A stretch of DNA of 63,072 nucleotides from a virus: IMG/VR virus record IMGVR_UViG_3300044815_000135, positions 1 through 63,072 of that record. One strand, given 5' to 3'. Shown piece by piece: positions 62,944-63,072 of the stretch. The first letter of the stretch is position 1, and each line of letters starts with the position of its first letter. The notes under the pieces were generated by a model, which ran no database searches, had not been told where the DNA came from, and was given only the letters and a program-made list of their open reading frames with translations. A program made the translations under genes and the position numbers.

Positions 62944-63072
62944 TATTGAACCCCAGTGATGCACTTAGCACCGAAAAGGGTGGTATACAGTTTCATGCCA
63001 TCCTGCTGAACCATGTAATTGTGAGGATGGGAGCATTGCTGAAGAGAAATAACCATAGCGTTGAGTTCGCTG
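62943..63072 (-). CDS. partial hypothetical protein (C-terminus)
   Basis: The open frame running to the right edge encodes SELNAMVISLQQCSHPHNYM..., ending FGAKCITGVQ, before a TAA coupled to the next gene. Two Cys and two His suggest a possible metal site. The start is beyond the window. Confidence 0.6.
   Translation of the reverse strand, partial: SELNAMVISLQQCSHPHNYMVQQDGMKLYTTLFGAKCITGVQ

Noticed and set aside
1-63072. Integrase, excisionase or ParA/ParB genes
   Set aside because: None was recognised in any frame; lysogeny or plasmid maintenance can only be inferred from the parS site.
1-63072. CRISPR array or insertion sequence
   Set aside because: No regularly spaced direct repeats of 25-40 bases and no transposase gene were seen; the only protein-level repeats are the propeller blades.

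Overview
The window is an internal slice of a tailed-phage (siphovirus) genome. Both ends cut genes, almost everything is on the minus strand, and genes are packed with ATGA/TAATG overlaps. The host is probably an actinobacterium. The evidence is three Lsr2-like acidic-tailed DNA-binding proteins, an M23 endolysin, ThyX, a surface protein with an LAXTG (class-E-sortase type) sorting signal, and many leaderless transcripts from TTGACA-N17-TANNAT promoters. Base composition is moderate (visibly not high-GC), which would suit a low-GC freshwater actinobacterium; this is inference only.

Layout. 1-3.9 kb: small hypothetical and zinc-binding proteins, interrupted at 2.1-2.7 kb by a gene-free block full of long complementary segments (candidate large structured RNA). 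3.9-4.8 kb: low-complexity G-run/C-run region. 4.8-9.3 kb: spaced small genes, many leaderless, separated by hairpins and repeated TATGCTAGCATA palindromes; this block holds an exact 16-bp parS site beside DnaA-box-like sequences and a plus-strand promoter without a gene. 9.3-10.4 kb: no gene seen. 10.4-13.1 kb: operon of small zinc-finger, HTH and SLOG proteins. 13-31.4 kb: replication and nucleotide metabolism, comprising primase-helicase, VRR-NUC nuclease, DUF669-type ssDNA-binding protein, Sak4-like ATPase, RecB/Cas4-like exonuclease, UDG-DNA polymerase I fusion, dCMP deaminase, ThyA-like enzyme, MazG-like pyrophosphohydrolase, dNMP kinase, SNF2-type helicase, pyrimidine-dimer glycosylase, and LAGLIDADG and HNH-AP2 endonucleases. 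It is interrupted by a plus-strand island at 15.8-17.3 kb. A second plus-strand DNA-binding gene lies at 32.3-32.8 kb. 33-55.7 kb, transcribed right to left: late operon of putative small terminase, JAMM protease, membrane proteins, M23 endolysin, holin, large terminase, portal, scaffold, decoration protein, major capsid protein, head-tail connectors, major tail protein, frameshifted chaperones, tape measure, a Dit protein carrying a seven-bladed propeller, and a baseplate/minor tail protein. 56.3-57.2 kb: tRNA and tRNA-like RNA cluster. 57.4-63 kb: J-domain protein, ThyX, many small genes and the LAXTG surface protein.

How it works together: the early genes supply a near-complete replisome and a dCMP/dTMP-directed nucleotide pathway. 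The plus-strand DNA-binding proteins are set apart under their own promoters, with palindromes or repeats at those promoters suggesting autoregulation. The late operon builds an HK97-fold capsid and a long non-contractile tail. No integrase or ParA/ParB gene is visible, so the parS site, if functional, would use host ParB.

The most unusual signals are the parS/origin-like locus, the ~590-nt structured RNA block, the tRNA-like cluster, the strong over-representation of the octamer GGTGTGGA (29 copies by eye), and the Dit with a propeller inserted into a carbohydrate-binding-like domain.
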